From: JAFDZV01 sp035549015
Lineage (GTDB): Bacteria > Bacteroidota > Ignavibacteria > OLB7
Direction: 5' to 3'
DNA length: 64,000 nt
Assembly (NCBI GenBank): GCA_035549015.1
Contig: DASZRW010000045.1
Coordinates: 19,898 to 83,897, forward strand
The notes under the pieces are model-generated. The model did no database searches and was not told where the DNA came from. It saw nothing but the letters and a program-made list of their open reading frames with translations. Below are positions 55,871 through 64,000 of this stretch, in pieces. The position numbers and the translations under genes are program-made. The first letter of the stretch is position 1. The number at the start of each line of letters is the position of its first letter.

Positions 55871-55901
55871 GAAGCCACCGCCCGTTCGGAGCGGTGGCTT
55901 C
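55871..55901 (-). terminator. Hairpin terminator of the first cytochrome gene
   Basis: An 11-bp perfect stem (GAAGCCACCGC arm) with a 9-nt loop, 59 bases past the stop codon on the minus strand. Confidence 0.65.
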
Positions 55902-55959
55902 GCGATGTTCGGTCCGGTGCCGCCCGCCGCACCGTGCGGCAGCCGGCTTCCGGCAATGC

Positions 55960-56934
55960 CTACGGGTGCGGGCAGTGGAGCGTGGTATCCTCCGGCACGG
56001 CGTTGTTCACCGCGGGGATGCCGCGCAGATAGGCAACGATGGCGGCACGGTCCGTGGATGTCATGCCGTTGAACGCCTGCCACGGCATCGGCGGGCAGAG
56101 CGCGCGGTGCTCGTCGTCCCAACCGAACGCGAACGCGGAGTCGATCTGCGACGATGTCCAGCTGCCGATGCCGGTTGCAACGTCCGGCGTGATGTTCTTC
56201 GACATGATCAACCGGCCCGGTTCGATTGTCTCGAACGGACGGCCGCCGGCGAGGAAGAGGCTGGTGTTGATACCCGGTGCGAGCGGGTTGGTGGCTGTTG
56301 CCGCAGGAATCGTGTGGCAGTCGATACATGCGGCGATCGTCACCAGGTACTTGCCGCGCTGCGTGGTTGCATCGTTCGTGGTCGCATCCGGGATGCCGGC
56401 CTGCTTGGGCCAGGTCACGCGGGCAACTGCCGGGATGGTATCCATCGGCGGATCGTAGCTGACCGCCTTGAGCGTGCGGAGGTAGGCCACGATATCCTTC
56501 ACGTCGCTGTCGGTCAGATATCCGTACAGCCAGTACGGCATCACCGGGAAGAGGACGGAGTCCATCGCCACGCCGTTGTGCATGTGCATCGGAGCAATGC
56601 CTGTACGGATGGCCGTGATGATCTGCTGATCGGTCCAGGCTCCGATGCCGTGCGTGGAGTCCGATGTGAGATTGCGCGAATAGACCGTACCGAGGCTCGG
56701 GATCGAGAACGCGACGCCGCCGGCCATGGTGAGCGAGTCGATGGGAAGTCCGGTCATGCCGCGTTGCGTGTGGCAGTCGCCGCAGACCGCAACGTTCTTG
56801 ACCAGATACTCGCCGTGAGTCTTGTCGCCCGTGGTTGCTGGAGGGTTGGTGCCTGAGTCGCTCTTGCACGCTGCAAGCGCGCAAAGCGCAACCGCGCATG
56901 CCGCTACGGCGTACGAGGTCAATGTTCGACGCAT
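55960..56934 (-). CDS. Di-haem cytochrome c lipoprotein
   Basis: A 324-residue lipoprotein (LAAC, Cys23). Two c-type haem sites are visible: CGDCH (51-55) and CIDCH (203-207). Each is followed by a distal 'MPYWLYGYLTDSD' or 'MPWQAFNGM' Met segment that can ligate iron. The two halves resemble each other, as in bacterial di-haem cytochromes of the alcohol/aldehyde dehydrogenase electron chain. It should carry electrons at the periplasmic or outer-membrane face. AGGAG sits seven bases before the ATG at 56934. It follows its paralogue by about 480 bp. Confidence 0.88.
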   Translation of the reverse strand: MRRTLTSYAVAACAVALCALAACKSDSGTNPPATTGDKTHGEYLVKNVAVCGDCHTQRGMTGLPIDSLTMAGGVAFSIPSLGTVYSRNLTSDSTHGIGAWTDQQIITAIRTGIAPMHMHNGVAMDSVLFPVMPYWLYGYLTDSDVKDIVAYLRTLKAVSYDPPMDTIPAVARVTWPKQAGIPDATTNDATTQRGKYLVTIAACIDCHTIPAATATNPLAPGINTSLFLAGGRPFETIEPGRLIMSKNITPDVATGIGSWTSSQIDSAFAFGWDDEHRALCPPMPWQAFNGMTSTDRAAIVAYLRGIPAVNNAVPEDTTLHCPHP

Positions 56935-57167
56935 TGTTGGGCTCCTTGTTGAGACAGAATGACTGAATACACTGCTCATACGGGGACCGAACCGGTGCCC
57001 GCAGGGGTGAAGCGCGGAGATGGTTGAGTGTGAGGACGCGCAAAAGTAGCGCAGGGTGGGGGGAATGTCAACAGTTCATCGCACAATCGCGCATCGCATC
57101 AGTAGACGAATACGGACCGGCCGGCAAATCGGATTGCCGGAACATTGCGGCAGGTTCTCGCTCGCAC

Positions 57168-57207
57168 GTTGTGCGGCGTTGTGCGGCGTTGTGCGGCGTT
57201 GTGTGGC
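57168..57207. repeat. Tandem repeat, four 10-bp units
   Basis: Four consecutive GTTGTGCGGC units; the last has one change (GTTGTGTGGC). Position upstream of a cytochrome gene could allow slippage to alter promoter spacing, which is inference. Confidence 0.7.
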
Positions 57208-57360
57208 GGAGGCGGCGGAGTCGGGGGAGCCCACAGGCCGGGGCTGCGGTATCGGACAGAGTTGCCTTCTTCCCTGTGGCAGTCTCCGAATCGAAGCCGG
57301 GTGCGCAATGCGTGGGCGTTCATGCAGTGCCGTGCATGCATCATGGAATGTGCCTGAACG

Positions 57361-57391
57361 CCAGAGCCCGATGCACTGCATCGGGCTCTGG
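57361..57391 (-). terminator. Hairpin terminator of the second cytochrome gene
   Basis: A 15-bp near-palindrome (CCAGAGCCCGATGCA arm) with a one-base centre, 25 bases past the stop codon on the minus strand. Confidence 0.75.
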
Positions 57392-57415
57392 TGGTATCGA
57401 TATTGATCGGCCTTG

Positions 57416-58396
57416 CTAGGGATGCTGGCACGACGTGCCGGGATCGTTCTCGGCAACTTCGTTTCGTACCGCCGGGATGCCGCGCAGGTAGGCAACGATG
57501 GCGTCGCGATCGGCCTTTACCATCGCGTTGTACGATGCCCACGGCATCGTGGGGCACAGGCCCTCGTGCTCGTCGTCCCAGCCGAGGGCCAGAGCGGAAT
57601 CGATCTGGCCCGTGCTCCAGCCGCCGATGCCGGTGTCATCATCCGGCGTGATATTCTTGGCGGTGATGAACTTGTTCGGATCGGCCATCGAGACGTACTT
57701 GTTGCCGCCGGCGAGGAAGTGCGATACGTCGACGCCCTGCGCCAGCGGGTTGCCGGAGCCTGCTGCCGGTGCGGTGTGGCAGTCGATGCAGCGCGCGATC
57801 GTCACCAGATACTTCCCGCGCTGTGTCTGTGCGTTGTTCGGCGTTGCATCGGGAATGCCGGCCTGCGGCGCCCAGCGAACCAGCAACGATGCCGGCACCG
57901 TGTTCTCCGTCGGCTCGTAGTGCACCGGCTTCAGCGAGCGGAGATAGGCAACGATGTCGTTCACATCGCTGTCCGTCATGCCTGCGTAGAGCCAGTACGG
58001 CATGATCGGGGAGATCACCGTATCACTGGTGGGCTTGCCATCCTCCGTATCCGGAAGGCGCCCCGTGCGGATCGCGGCGATAATCTGCTGGTCCGTCCAC
58101 GAGCCGATGCCGGTTTCCGTATCCGGTGTGATGTTCGGAGCGAAGATGCTCCCGGCGCTTCCCACGGGAAATTCCCTGCCGCCCGCCATTGTCAATGAAT
58201 CCACGAACATGCCTGCATCATTCCGCTGCGTGTGACATTCACCGCATGCGGCCACATGTTTTACCAGGTACTCGCCATGGGCCTTGTCGCCGGTGGTGGG
58301 CTGCGGGTTCGTGGCTGTGTCCTCCTTGCACGCGCTTATCATGCAGAGAGCAATCGCGCCTGCGGCAAGGGTGTACGATATCAGTGTTCGCGACAT
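57416..58396 (-). CDS. Di-haem cytochrome c lipoprotein, paralogue
   Basis: A 326-residue paralogue of the neighbouring cytochrome, alike along its full length. It is a lipoprotein (ISAC, Cys23) with haem sites CGECH (51-55) and CIDCH near residue 205. The segments 'TDQQIIAAIRTG', 'MPYWLYAGMTDSDV' and 'MPWASYNAM' are shared. The pair probably arose by tandem duplication and may work with different partners. Each has its own downstream hairpin, so they may be transcribed separately. Start chosen at the ATG giving the lipoprotein signal. Confidence 0.88.
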   Translation of the reverse strand: MSRTLISYTLAAGAIALCMISACKEDTATNPQPTTGDKAHGEYLVKHVAACGECHTQRNDAGMFVDSLTMAGGREFPVGSAGSIFAPNITPDTETGIGSWTDQQIIAAIRTGRLPDTEDGKPTSDTVISPIMPYWLYAGMTDSDVNDIVAYLRSLKPVHYEPTENTVPASLLVRWAPQAGIPDATPNNAQTQRGKYLVTIARCIDCHTAPAAGSGNPLAQGVDVSHFLAGGNKYVSMADPNKFITAKNITPDDDTGIGGWSTGQIDSALALGWDDEHEGLCPTMPWASYNAMVKADRDAIVAYLRGIPAVRNEVAENDPGTSCQHP

Positions 58397-58855
58397 GGAA
58401 CGTTCCAACCTCCGAAGTAGTATGGGGATTTCGCTCCGCAGAGCCTGCCGGCGCCCGGAGAGTGAACATGACATTCCCCCGGATGATGCGGCGAGGTCCG
58501 TGTGCGGACCGGCGCCATCCGGCTTCGATGGGAACCGTCAGGGGAACAACCGATGCATGAATGCGCGGATGTCGTGACCGGCGCTGAAGCGTCGGTAGAT
58601 CAAAGACCACTGCGATGGGGCATGTGTCGCAACGGATTGCGAAAAAATTCTGCGGCATCGCGGCGGCCCGCTGCTCCCGGCTGCGCCCGGAAGCGGCCGC
58701 TGCGACGCGAGCGCGAAACGATGCTGGATGTGGTAGTACGATGATAGAATCGTAGTTTCTCGGCGCCGCTCCGCATCGGACGCATCTGCCCGTACGTAAC
58801 GTTGTTGGGCATCCCTCCGATACTGTTCGTACCGCCCCATTCTCAACGGCCGTTC
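58397..58855. other. 459-bp divergent region
   Basis: Between the second cytochrome gene and the TPR regulator gene, transcribed away from each other. A small TACGAT/ATCGTA hairpin with an AT-rich loop lies near 58736. Promoters are not recognisable to me. Confidence 0.4.
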
Positions 58856-60535
58856 ATGACGGATCGAATCGAACAACTCGAACGTGCTCTCGCCGAGGCC
58901 GCCTCCGACACGGCGCGCGCCGAGGCCATGTACAATCTGGCCGTGGCGCTGCGGTACGTCGACCTCGCGCGCCTGGGCGTTCTCACGCGCGAGCTGCTCG
59001 ATCTTGCCCTCACCATCGGCAACCCCGAACTGCTCGCCAGGGCATACATGATTCGCGGGCTCTGCACGCGCGATCTTACCGTGGAGGATTACGGAATGGC
59101 GGATCTCGAGCGCGCATACGATCTGCGCCGCTCGATGGAGGATTACGACGGCAGCGCGATCATCGTTGTGCACATGTCACGCATTCACGACCGCCGCGGG
59201 AATTATCGCGAGGCGCTGGCGATGCTTGCCCGCTGCAACGAATACGTTGGCCGGGTTGGCCCCGGACGGCGCACGCAGCTCTACTCGCGAACCGCTGCGA
59301 ACTACACGCAGCTCGGCGATTTCGGCAATGCGCACATCCACGTGCTGAAGGCGCTGGAGGCGGCACACAACGGGGCGGAGTCCGCCGATCGCGTTAACGC
59401 CTTCGCGGTGGCCGGCGGCCTGTACTACAATCTCGGCATGTTCACCAAGGCGCGCGAGTTGATGCTCCGGGCGATGGACCTGGTGGTGGACGATACGGAC
59501 CGCACCTCGCTCCTCAACAATCTGGCCGCGATCGCTGGAGCGCACGAGGACTATCGCGAGGCCATCCGGTATTTCACCGAATCGGTGAAGGCATCCACCG
59601 CGGCCGGACGGCGGTACATGGCCGGCTTTGCGCTGGGGAACCGTGCGGAGATGTACCGGCGCATGGGGCGCAAACGTGAGGCGCTGCGCGACGCCGCGGC
59701 TGCGCTCGCCATCGCGGAGGAGATCGGCGACAGGAACATCATCGCCCACGTCTGTGTGACGCTTGGCCGCGTGGCCGCGGAGGAGAACGATGTGCAGGCC
59801 GGCATCGCGCATCTGAAGCGTGCGCGCGATCTGCTGGAGGCGATGGGGCAGCGCAAGGCGCTCACCAGCATCCACAAGCTTCTCGCGGGCCTCTATCGTT
59901 CCGCAGGGAAGCCGAAGGAGGCGCTGGAGCACCTGGAGCGCTTCGCGGCGATGCACGACGAGGTGTTCGATCCCAAGAAGCTGGAGGCGATGGCCGATGT
60001 GCTGGACCGGCTGGAGCTGGAGCGCGCCACGCAGGAACGGGAGATCCTTCGGCTGAAGGCGGAGCAACTGGAGCGGGAGATGGAGCACAGGAATGCGCGG
60101 CTTACGGCGCTCGCGCTCCATCTCGTGGAGAAGCGCGAGTTTCTGCACCAGATCGATTCGCGCCTCCGGGCGGTTGCCACAACAACGGACAGCCGTCTTC
60201 GCGACGAACTGGCCGCGTTGACGCGCGAGGTGCGGCAGAATCTTTCGGGGGAGGAGGAGTGGGATGCGTTCGAGGATCAGTTCACGCGGGTGCATGGAGC
60301 ATTCCTCGAGATCATCTCCACCAGATACCCGGCGCTGACGGCCACGGAGCTGAAAGTCTGCGCGCTGATGCGGATCAATCTGGATACGAAGGAGATCGCG
60401 CGCATGCTCTCCACGTCGCTTCGGACCGTGCAGAACCATCGGTACAACATCAGGAAGAAGCTGGGGCTGGAGGATCGCGCCAGCCTGGGGGCCCATCTCG
60501 CCGTCGTGGCCGGTGGCCCCGTGCCGGATGCATGA
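58856..60535 (+). CDS. TPR-domain regulator with C-terminal LuxR-type HTH
   Basis: A 559-residue cytosolic protein. TPR units cover about residues 5-390 ('ALAMLARCNEYVGRVGPGRR', 'AIRYFTESVKASTAAGRR'). A long coiled-coil follows (about 395-450, 'ELERATQEREILRLKAEQLE'). The C-terminal HTH (about 495-550, 'LTATELKVCALMRINLDTKEI' through 'TSLRTVQNHRYNIRKKLGL') is of the LuxR/GerE type and should bind DNA. This TPR-coiled-coil-HTH layout is frequent in Bacteroidota, where it takes the place of a response regulator. No histidine kinase is adjacent. A TTG 54 bases upstream extends the frame, but the ATG at 58856 is preferred. Confidence 0.87.
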   Translation: MTDRIEQLERALAEAASDTARAEAMYNLAVALRYVDLARLGVLTRELLDLALTIGNPELLARAYMIRGLCTRDLTVEDYGMADLERAYDLRRSMEDYDGSAIIVVHMSRIHDRRGNYREALAMLARCNEYVGRVGPGRRTQLYSRTAANYTQLGDFGNAHIHVLKALEAAHNGAESADRVNAFAVAGGLYYNLGMFTKARELMLRAMDLVVDDTDRTSLLNNLAAIAGAHEDYREAIRYFTESVKASTAAGRRYMAGFALGNRAEMYRRMGRKREALRDAAAALAIAEEIGDRNIIAHVCVTLGRVAAEENDVQAGIAHLKRARDLLEAMGQRKALTSIHKLLAGLYRSAGKPKEALEHLERFAAMHDEVFDPKKLEAMADVLDRLELERATQEREILRLKAEQLEREMEHRNARLTALALHLVEKREFLHQIDSRLRAVATTTDSRLRDELAALTREVRQNLSGEEEWDAFEDQFTRVHGAFLEIISTRYPALTATELKVCALMRINLDTKEIARMLSTSLRTVQNHRYNIRKKLGLEDRASLGAHLAVVAGGPVPDA

Positions 60536-60776
60536 GCCGTCTGGATGGAGCGCCGATCGCTCCGGCGCAACGCCGGCGGGCAGGCCCGCCTCTCCGGTAC
60601 TGCGCACGCCGTTGGAGAACAGGGCACGCCCTCGGAATGCGTGTGCCGGAACTGCGGACCGTAGAAGATGTGCGCAGGCTGCGGGGCAACCAGAGCCGCA
60701 CTGCCTGGGTCGCTCGCGAACAACCTCTGCCTGGTGCAATGCCGCCTCGAGCGGTGAACCCCAAATCATTCGAGAG

Positions 60777-61778
60777 ATGACCGAACTAACAACGCCAACC
60801 TGGCCGCATGGCCCCACGCGATTCGAGCAGCGATTCGGCAACGCCACCATGCGCGTGGTTACCGCGGCGATCGCCATACCGCTGGTGCTCGGCGCCATCT
60901 GGCTTGGCGGCTGGGCGTTCTATCTCTTCGTGGCGCTCATCAGCACCGGCGCGCTGATGGAGTTCTACTGGCTCGCGCAGAAGAAGGGGGCGCTTCCAAA
61001 CAAGCTGCTCGGCGTCCTGGCCGGGCTGGTGATCGTGGCGATGTTCACGCCGGAGGGGAAGGAATGGTGGGCCGCGCACTTCGTGCATCTGCAGATGCAG
61101 AACCGCGTGCAGTTCCACGATCCGATGATGCTGATCGCGGTGCTCTTCGTTGTGATCGGCCTGACCATCGAACTGTTCCGTGGCAGGGGAGGGGCGCTCG
61201 AGAACCTTACGGCCACGCTTGCCGGCCCGCTCTACATTTCCCTCTCGCTTGCCACGCTGATCGGACTGCGGGGTCTGCTGATTGTCAACGGCTTCGGCGG
61301 CGAATCATCGGACGCGAGCAACCCTGGAACGCTCGGGCTCGGCGCCGAAGCCGTTGCGCACACCAATCTCTACATCGTCGTTGCAGTGATCGTCACCATC
61401 TGGATCTGCGACTCGGGTGCATACTACTGCGGCCGCGCCTTCGGGCGGCACAAACTCTTCGAACGTGTGTCGCCGAAGAAGACGTGGGAGGGAGCGATCG
61501 GCGGCGCCGTGTTCGCGATCGCCGGGATGATCGGCTTCCGGCAGTGGCTGCTGCCGTTCCTGAGCGTTGGGGATGCAGTGGTGCTTGGCGCCGTCGTGGG
61601 CGTCTTCGGGCAGATCGGGGATCTCGCGGAGTCCCTGCTCAAGCGCGATGCAGGCGTGAAGGATTCATCGCAACTGATTCCCGGGCATGGCGGGCTGCTG
61701 GACCGGTTCGACAGCCTCATCTTCGTTGCGCCGCTGGCATATGTCTACCTGGTATACGCCCGGCCGCTGTTCCACTGA
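60777..61778 (+). CDS. cdsA: Phosphatidate cytidylyltransferase CdsA
   Basis: A 333-residue membrane enzyme forming CDP-diacylglycerol from phosphatidate and CTP, the branch point of phospholipid synthesis. There are about eight transmembrane segments. The signature lies near the C-terminus: 'SLLKRDAGVKDSSQLIPGHG' then 'GLLDRFDSL'. The frame is open further upstream, but that part lacks membrane segments and has no signal; I begin at the ATG before 'TELTTPTWP'. It lies 240 bp after the TPR regulator gene on the same strand. Confidence 0.93.
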   Translation: MTELTTPTWPHGPTRFEQRFGNATMRVVTAAIAIPLVLGAIWLGGWAFYLFVALISTGALMEFYWLAQKKGALPNKLLGVLAGLVIVAMFTPEGKEWWAAHFVHLQMQNRVQFHDPMMLIAVLFVVIGLTIELFRGRGGALENLTATLAGPLYISLSLATLIGLRGLLIVNGFGGESSDASNPGTLGLGAEAVAHTNLYIVVAVIVTIWICDSGAYYCGRAFGRHKLFERVSPKKTWEGAIGGAVFAIAGMIGFRQWLLPFLSVGDAVVLGAVVGVFGQIGDLAESLLKRDAGVKDSSQLIPGHGGLLDRFDSLIFVAPLAYVYLVYARPLFH

Positions 61779-61838
61779 ACGTGCGGCGGCCGGACCGCTG
61801 TCCGGCCGCTCCCCTGCAGACCTTGTGCGCCAGGGCGG

Positions 61839-62687
61839 CTACGGCTTCTTTGCCCCGTCGCCCGGCTTGTAGGGCGTGATCGTGAACTTGTCCGAAAGCC
61901 TGAAGCTGGTATCCGGCACCGCAGCGTCCGGGACGATCTCCACCGGCACCACGCTGTACTCCATCGAGTCCGCGGGAATCACCACGTGCTCCCGGATCAC
62001 CACGCCGCGCCACACCCAGTTCGTGATCAGCATGCCTCGCGTGTTCTTGCGAAGCACTCGGCAACGGTAGCCGCTGATGGTGGTGTCGGGAAGCCTGTCG
62101 CCGCCGGAAGCCGCAAGCGTTGCCTCCCCCAGCGAAATCTTCTGTGCCTCCGCCATCTGGATATACTTCTGCAGGCTTTCGTTCGGGCGCTCCCATCCCT
62201 TCCCGGAACGAACGTCTCCTACCACCTGGCGTTCCGGTGTGATGATCGTGATCAGGTTGTGAAGCTGCCCCTTGTGGCCCTCGGGATACGGCACCACGTT
62301 GTCGTCGCGGCGCTCGCGCATTCCGTAATCGTCGAACGTGATCGTCCGAACCCCGCGGCTGTTGCCAGTGTAGCGCTGCACGATCCTTCCGGACTTCAGA
62401 CCGTAGCGCGCCGGCTCGCCGTTGGGCGCATGGATCGGGATGGTGTCGCTCGCGAACTCCGGCGATGCCATCGCAAGTGGCGGCGGCGCGGCCGTCATCG
62501 TGCTGTCGATGGCGTGCGCATGCGCCACCGCGGAATCCATCGCCGCGCGTTCGGCCCGTGCCGAATCCACGGAGGACATGGCTCCGCTCCCGCTCTTCGG
62601 ATCCTTGCAGGAGCAGAGGAGGGCCAGCAGTAGAAGCATTGCGGAGCAGGGGGGAAGGGCCCTGCCGCCGATACGACGGGTCGCCAT
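61839..62687 (-). CDS. Lipoprotein of unknown function
   Basis: A 282-residue lipoprotein (LLCSC, Cys27). An Ala/Asp/His-rich linker (about 30-75) precedes a compact domain of mainly beta strands ('RIVQRYTGNSRGVRTITFDD', 'VWRGVVIREHVVIPADSMEY'). I do not recognise the family. The ATG with AGGTG seven bases upstream was chosen over a TTG 27 bases earlier. It is convergent with cdsA and lies downstream of the flavoprotein gene. Confidence 0.78.
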   Translation of the reverse strand: MATRRIGGRALPPCSAMLLLLALLCSCKDPKSGSGAMSSVDSARAERAAMDSAVAHAHAIDSTMTAAPPPLAMASPEFASDTIPIHAPNGEPARYGLKSGRIVQRYTGNSRGVRTITFDDYGMRERRDDNVVPYPEGHKGQLHNLITIITPERQVVGDVRSGKGWERPNESLQKYIQMAEAQKISLGEATLAASGGDRLPDTTISGYRCRVLRKNTRGMLITNWVWRGVVIREHVVIPADSMEYSVVPVEIVPDAAVPDTSFRLSDKFTITPYKPGDGAKKP

Positions 62688-62809
62688 GGTGTTCACCTTC
62701 ACTGTTCTGTTCAATCATCGGTTGCGCCCACCATGCCAGCGGAGTGCTGCATGAAACGGCGCGTGCCGCCGGAGCGGGCGGAGAGCGGAACTTCCGGCCG
62801 TCTCCCTCC

Positions 62810-64000
62810 CTATACCATCTCCACCGGCTCGATGGCCAGAAGATGGTCCAGCCACATGTTGGAGAGTTTCTCCTGCATCGCATTCCCCTTCAGTCGCGAG
62901 TTCAGAAATGCGAAGTCCACTTCGTCGAGATGCTGATCCTGATTGAAGCAGCTGAACACGAAACCCTTCTCCTCGCCGGTCACCGGATCGACGTGGCGCT
63001 GAAGGCACTGCGCGCAGACCTCCTTCATCATGCACTGCATGGGCGTGTTGATCGACCCGATCGCCACGTGGTCCTTCCGCAAGTGGCACGCCAGCACGTC
63101 CTTCCGCGCGACGCGGACCGCGTTCATCATGCGGTCGCTGCCGATCGAGATGATCCGGTGCACCTCGTTGAGCGGGATCGTCACGGGCCCGAGCTTCCCC
63201 TCGGCGTAGGCCTGCATGGCCTGGACGATGTTCCCGACGAAGACGCGGTCCTGCGGGCGCCGCGCGCGGATCGGCTCGCCCCGGTCGACGCTCCAGACGA
63301 CGATGTCGCAGGCCTTCTCGATCTCGCCCTGCTTGAACAGGTCCTGCGCGGCCTTGAAGCCCGCGAAGTAGATCACGCGGTTCTTCTTCGCCTTGAGCGC
63401 CTCGGCGATCGAGAAGAGCACGGCGTTCCCGAGCCCGCCGCCCGCGAGGAGGACGGTCTCGCCCTCGGGGATCTCGGTCGGCGTCCCCGTCGGGCCCATG
63501 AGCGCGATCTTCTCGCCCGGCTGGAGGAGGGCGCAGAGCCGCGAGCTGTGGCCCATCTCGAGGACGATCATCGAGAGGAGCCCGCGCTCGCGGTCGACCC
63601 ACGCGCCCGTGAGCGCGATCCCCTCCATCATGAGGCGGAAGCCCTCGACCTCGGGCGCGAAGCTCTCGTAGTTCTGGAGCCGGTAGAACTGCCCCGGCTT
63701 GAAGTTGCGCGCCGCGAAGGGCGCCTTGACGATCACCTCGACGATCGTCGGCGTGAGGCGCACGACGTCGACGACGCGCGCGCGGAGGCCGTCCTCGAGC
63801 ACCTCGGCGAAGCGCACGAAGCGCTCCTCGCGCTCGGGCTGCTCGCGCTCGTCCTGGGCGGCGACCTCGGCCTGGAAGAGCTTCGCGACCTCGCGGAAGC
63901 CCTTCTTCGCCGACGCCATGGCCTTCACGACGTTCCCCTCGTACACGGGGTGGTTGTCGCCGTAGTGGGAGATGAGCCGGCCGTCCTTCTCGTAGCTCGT
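62810..64000 (-). CDS. Flavoprotein electron-transfer subunit (DHODH/FNR-like), 5' end outside window
   Basis: The frame is open to the window edge, so the N-terminus is missing; an internal GTG at 63946 is not a likely start. The visible part has an FNR-type FAD domain ('KPGQFYRLQNYESF', 'GLLSMIVLEMGHSSRLCALL'), then an NAD(P) domain ('VLLAGGGLGNAVLFSIAEAL'), then a Cys-rich segment 'MQCMMKEVCAQCLQRHVDP' and a further Cys. This is the layout of dihydroorotate-dehydrogenase electron-transfer subunits and related glutamate-synthase-like oxidoreductases. 'HPVYEGNVVKAMAS' near the missing start suggests a larger fused protein. GC and codon use change sharply within the gene; see findings. Confidence 0.82.
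   Translation of the reverse strand, partial: TSYEKDGRLISHYGDNHPVYEGNVVKAMASAKKGFREVAKLFQAEVAAQDEREQPEREERFVRFAEVLEDGLRARVVDVVRLTPTIVEVIVKAPFAARNFKPGQFYRLQNYESFAPEVEGFRLMMEGIALTGAWVDRERGLLSMIVLEMGHSSRLCALLQPGEKIALMGPTGTPTEIPEGETVLLAGGGLGNAVLFSIAEALKAKKNRVIYFAGFKAAQDLFKQGEIEKACDIVVWSVDRGEPIRARRPQDRVFVGNIVQAMQAYAEGKLGPVTIPLNEVHRIISIGSDRMMNAVRVARKDVLACHLRKDHVAIGSINTPMQCMMKEVCAQCLQRHVDPVTGEEKGFVFSCFNQDQHLDEVDFAFLNSRLKGNAMQEKLSNMWLDHLLAIEPVEMV

Larger units (their letters stand above)
55654..55959. other. Intergenic region holding TPP riboswitch 2
   Basis: 306 bp between the cytochrome gene stop and the methyltransferase start. It contains the cytochrome terminator and the riboswitch. Both transcription units here run on the minus strand. 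Confidence 0.6.
56935..57415. other. 481-bp region between the two cytochrome genes
   Basis: Holds a 10-bp tandem repeat (57168-57207) and the terminator of the upstream cytochrome gene. No gene is seen. Confidence 0.5.

Noticed and set aside
57168..57207. Short tandem repeat considered as CRISPR
   Set aside because: Units are 10 bp, contiguous and without spacers; no cas genes nearby.
60513..60776. N-terminal extension of cdsA in the same open frame
   Set aside because: No membrane segment or conserved sequence; CdsA homologues start near the ATG at 60777.

Overview
The window is GC-rich (about 62%) and gene-dense. It reads like a chromosome segment of a free-living Bacteroidota/Chlorobiota-type bacterium; a Kapabacteria-like lineage would fit, but that is inference. 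Six proteins end in a type IX secretion (T9SS) C-terminal sorting domain, and a seventh such domain survives as a broken remnant. There is also a DUF4835/PorD-like protein, a LolA/LptD/DUF4292 outer-membrane set, many lipoproteins, and a Bacteroidota-style TAnnTTTG promoter element. No rRNA, tRNA, insertion sequence, integrase or CRISPR array was found.

Layout. 0-9.6 kb: end of a beta-propeller protein, a double-PDZ protein, an FG-GAP/T9SS protein with its lipoprotein partner, a secreted HExxH metalloprotease and a TPR protein. 9.7-12 kb: thiamine pyrophosphokinase, DUF3891 and an FKBP-type lipoprotein. 12-22.4 kb: envelope block (LptD, DUF4292, TPR lipoprotein, L,D-transpeptidase, YihY, LolA) with prfA. 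22.5-32.7 kb: HhH/beta-barrel protein, a small barrel protein, DUF4835 and two tandem secreted subtilases. 32.9-37.9 kb: a thiamine operon behind a TPP riboswitch (thiO, thiS, thiG, tenI-like, thiD, a GNAT, thiE). 38-41.8 kb: a small T9SS protein and a 1011-residue repeat protein. 41.8-49.7 kb: gene-poor stretches around a Kir-type potassium channel, a broken T9SS-domain fragment, a DUF1287 lipoprotein and an unknown lipoprotein. 49.7-55.8 kb: a T9SS protein, thiC, then a type II restriction-modification pair and a second TPP riboswitch. 56-62.7 kb: two paralogous di-haem cytochrome c lipoproteins, a TPR/LuxR-HTH regulator, cdsA and a lipoprotein. 62.8-64 kb: the C-terminal part of a flavoprotein electron-transfer protein.

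How the genes connect. The thiamine genes cover the HMP branch (thiC, thiD), most of the thiazole branch (thiO, thiS, thiG, tenI-like), coupling (thiE) and TPP formation (TPK). thiF and a thiazole sulfur-transfer set are not in the window. Both TPP riboswitches fit this pathway, but the second is separated from thiC by a lower-GC restriction-modification cassette, which is the most unusual arrangement here. A second oddity is at the right end, where GC and codon use change abruptly inside one open reading frame; this could be recombination or an assembly chimera. A third is a ~160-nt element with an identical 23-nt block, present twice beside the T9SS gene at 49.7-51.5 kb.
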